IMG/VR virus record: IMGVR_UViG_3300033153_011288
Span: 1-38,573 of that record
From: a virus
DNA: 38,573 nt
Strand: one strand, 5' to 3'
Shown here: positions 37,047 to 38,573 of the stretch, in pieces
Position numbering within the stretch: position 1 is the first letter of the stretch
Layout: the number at the start of each line of letters is the position of its first letter
Position numbers and translations under genes: made by a program
The notes under the pieces: generated by a model
Databases searched by the model: none
Told to the model about the DNA's origin: nothing
What the model saw: only the letters and a program-made list of their open reading frames with translations

Positions 37047-38243
37047 ATGAATAAAATTACTTTGAGGGGCTATCAAAAAAAAGCTATAGAGAAAATATTT
37101 TGGGCTAGAGAAAATAATTTTGAAGGCAATGATTTGATAGTCCTTCCTACAGGGTCAGGAAAAAGTTTAGTGATATCAAATCTAATAAAATCTTCTGAGG
37201 AGCATGTTTTAATAATTCAACCGACAAAAGAAATCTTGGAGCAAAATGTTGAAAAATTATTGAATTATATTGATCGTTCAGATATAGGAATATATTCTGA
37301 GTCAATGAAAGAAAAGACTATCAGAAAATTTACATTCGCAACGATTCAAAGCATCTATAAAAAAGCGGAAGAATTTGAGCATTTTAATTTCGTGATAATA
37401 GATGAGGCACATCTTGTTAATCCAAATAAGAAGTCGAGTATGTTTAATAAATTCTTGGCAGGAATAAAAAATCCGAAAGTGATAGGTTTTACTGCTACAC
37501 CATATAGGTTGGAGCAACAATTCAGAAGAAGGAGAGGTGGATTTATAGATGTAAAAACTTTCATTCAGATTATAAGTAGAATGACTGGATTCTTTTGGCA
37601 CAGAATATTATATAAAGTTGACCTTCAGGAATTGATAGAAAAAAAATATCTTTGTCCTATTAATTATATAGACAAATCTTTGATAGAAATTGACGAGGCA
37701 AAATCAGAAGCGGAGTTAGTAAAGAAATGCGAGAAAGTTATAAGTTCTAAAATTAAGGAAGTATTAGGGATCATTGAATATGCCAAAGGAATATCAAAAA
37801 GCATTGCGGTTTTCTGTTCGTCTATAAAACAGGCAGAAGAATTATCAGAATTGGTTCAGGACTCAGCGGTTGTGTCATCCTATACTAAGAAAATTGAAAG
37901 AGAGACGATATTGAATGGATTTAAGAGCGGAAAAATAAAAGTGATATTTAATGTTGGAGTATTGTCTATCGGTTTTGATTTTCCTGCCCTTGATTGTATC
38001 GTTCTATTAAGGCCTACAAAATCAATCGCACTTTATTATCAAATGATTGGCAGGGGTGTTAGGACTTCAGTTGGTAAAAAACAATGTAATGTAATTGATA
38101 TGACTTCAACGATTAAAACACTCGGCAAAGTTGAAAGTATAAAATTGGAAAAGATAGAGGGTAAGTGGGAACTATTAACTGATACTGGATCGTGGCATAA
38201 CAGACAATTATATCAGAACATATTTAGATTAAAAGGCAAATAG
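37047..38243 (+). CDS. SF2 DEAH-box helicase
   Basis: A 398-residue helicase with the full motif set: Q-type RGYQKKAIEKI near 7-17, motif I LPTGSGKS at 33-40, II DEAH at 119-122, III FTATPYR at 148-154, and VI YQMIGRGVR near 330-338. An insert rich in basic residues (QFRRRRGGF) follows motif III. It is of the compact RAD25/UvsW-like form found in phages and likely unwinds forks or recombination intermediates. It ends the replication operon. The DnaA-box promoter follows its stop by one base. Confidence 0.87.
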   Translation: MNKITLRGYQKKAIEKIFWARENNFEGNDLIVLPTGSGKSLVISNLIKSSEEHVLIIQPTKEILEQNVEKLLNYIDRSDIGIYSESMKEKTIRKFTFATIQSIYKKAEEFEHFNFVIIDEAHLVNPNKKSSMFNKFLAGIKNPKVIGFTATPYRLEQQFRRRRGGFIDVKTFIQIISRMTGFFWHRILYKVDLQELIEKKYLCPINYIDKSLIEIDEAKSEAELVKKCEKVISSKIKEVLGIIEYAKGISKSIAVFCSSIKQAEELSELVQDSAVVSSYTKKIERETILNGFKSGKIKVIFNVGVLSIGFDFPALDCIVLLRPTKSIALYYQMIGRGVRTSVGKKQCNVIDMTSTIKTLGKVESIKLEKIEGKWELLTDTGSWHNRQLYQNIFRLKGK

Positions 38244-38288
38244 TTATCCACAGGTGGCGTTTGACAATGATTATCAATCTGTTAATAT
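38244..38288 (+). promoter_or_regulatory. Early promoter with consensus DnaA box
   Basis: TTATCCACA (38244-38252) is a perfect DnaA box within TATCCACAGGTGGC (38245-38258). Two bases later comes -35 TTGACA (38261-38266), a 16-base spacer and -10 TAATAT (38283-38288). The element and spacings repeat those at 33494-33537. It should drive the accessory operon across the circle joint. Confidence 0.7.
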
Positions 38289-38298
38289 AGGAGTGTAA

Positions 38299-38316
38299 GG
38301 ATGATGTCGGTCATCC
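38299..38316 (+). other. Leader hairpin of the accessory operon
   Basis: GGATGA (38299-38304) pairs with TCATCC (38311-38316) around TGTCGG, four bases after the predicted transcription start near 38295. It may shield the mRNA end. Confidence 0.5.
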
Positions 38317-38333
38317 AGTAAAAAATATTTATT

Positions 38334-38516
38334 ATGAACAAAAAAGAGAAAAAGTTGTTAGAGAAATTAGAATGTAAAAGGTCAAGGCAAGAGGAATTAT
38401 TAGATAGATGTTTGGGTAAGTATGATGCTCGTAGTTTAAGAACACAAAAGTTCGGTCAAATAAGATTGAGCGATATAGATAGAAAAATACAAAATATAGG
38501 GAGGATAAGTTTATAA
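38334..38516 (+). CDS. Small basic helical protein
   Basis: A 60-residue protein rich in K, R and E (MNKKEKKLLEKLECKRSRQ start), likely a helical hairpin. It is the first gene behind the 38283 promoter. Function unknown. Charge suggests nucleic acid or protein binding. Confidence 0.55.
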   Translation: MNKKEKKLLEKLECKRSRQEELLDRCLGKYDARSLRTQKFGQIRLSDIDRKIQNIGRISL

Positions 38517-38524
38517 AAAAATAT

Positions 38525-38573
38525 ATGAATATTTATAAAAAGATTTTATCTCAGGAGCATTTAGAAGAGAAAA
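38525..38573 (+). CDS. 5' part of the gene crossing the circle joint
   Basis: The ATG at 38525 starts a frame (MNIYKKILSQEHLEEK) that runs off the window. It continues from base 1 after removal of the 42-base overlap and ends at 233 for a total of 79 residues. See the entry at 1-233. Confidence 0.65.
   Translation, partial: MNIYKKILSQEHLEEK
38532..38573. repeat. Right copy of 42-base terminal direct repeat
   Basis: Identical to bases 1-42. See that entry for the reading as a circular joint. Confidence 0.95.

Noticed and set aside
1-38573. Alternative genetic code with TGA or TAG read through
   Set aside because: TGA ends several genes at tight ATGA overlaps (for example 2450, 3897, 9492) and TAG ends others (233, 32262, 38243), so all three stops work normally.
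1-38573. Prophage or integrated element
   Set aside because: No integrase, repressor, att-like flanking repeat or host genes are visible, and the ends join into a circle.

Overview
The window reads as the complete genome of a small tailed double-stranded DNA phage with a siphophage-type tail. Bases 1-42 are repeated exactly at 38532-38573, and one reading frame runs through that joint. The map is therefore circular (or circularly permuted), with a unit length of 38,531 bases. All recognisable genes lie on the + strand, tightly packed and often overlapping by 4 bases. The DNA is AT-rich and uses the standard code, with TGA as a stop. I see no integrase, repressor, tRNA, transposon or CRISPR array, so a strictly lytic life style is the simplest reading. 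Most genes have no Shine-Dalgarno sequence, and several late genes have a -10 box 6-9 bases before the ATG, which implies leaderless mRNAs. This, with the style of the lysis and surface-sugar proteins, would fit a host among uncultivated bacteria such as Patescibacteria. The host is an inference and not shown by the sequence.

Layout. (1) 38.3 kb through the joint to 10.9 kb: an accessory operon. It holds many small zinc-ribbon proteins, NinB-like and NinG-like recombination proteins, a membrane-anchored lysozyme-like protein, a LicD-family transferase with two GT2 glycosyltransferases, a ParB-methyltransferase fusion, and a second methyltransferase. (2) 10.9-18.6 kb: packaging and head genes: small and large terminase, portal fused to a MuF domain, prohead protease, HK97-type capsid, and accessory structural proteins. 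(3) 18.65-23.7 kb: a fibre and adhesin block that includes an 18-residue-repeat protein, sitting unusually between the capsid and connector genes. (4) 23.7-32.3 kb: connectors, tail terminator, tail tube, a frameshifted tail chaperone pair, tape measure, Dit-like and hub proteins, then a lysis cassette with an EF-hand-bearing NlpC/P60-like endolysin. (5) 32.4-38.2 kb: replication and recombination: an initiator gene carrying lambda-like iterons (the probable origin), ERF annealing protein, RecB-like nuclease, SSB and an SF2 helicase.

The least expected content is between the genes. Three early promoters (-10 boxes at 32406, 33532 and 38283) each carry DnaA-box-like CCACAG elements just upstream of the -35 box. 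Each is followed by a structured leader. The middle leader is the richest: a mutually exclusive antiterminator and terminator (33544-33606), then a ~210-base RNA closed by a 12-bp stem (33607-33816) that I cannot assign to a known class. A second RNA candidate with a 20-bp stem and a possible pseudoknot lies at 32270-32358. Other strong hairpins sit before the terminase, after the capsid gene and at 34407-34464. Together they suggest that this phage controls its timing mainly through RNA structure, DnaA-linked promoters and leaderless late promoters.
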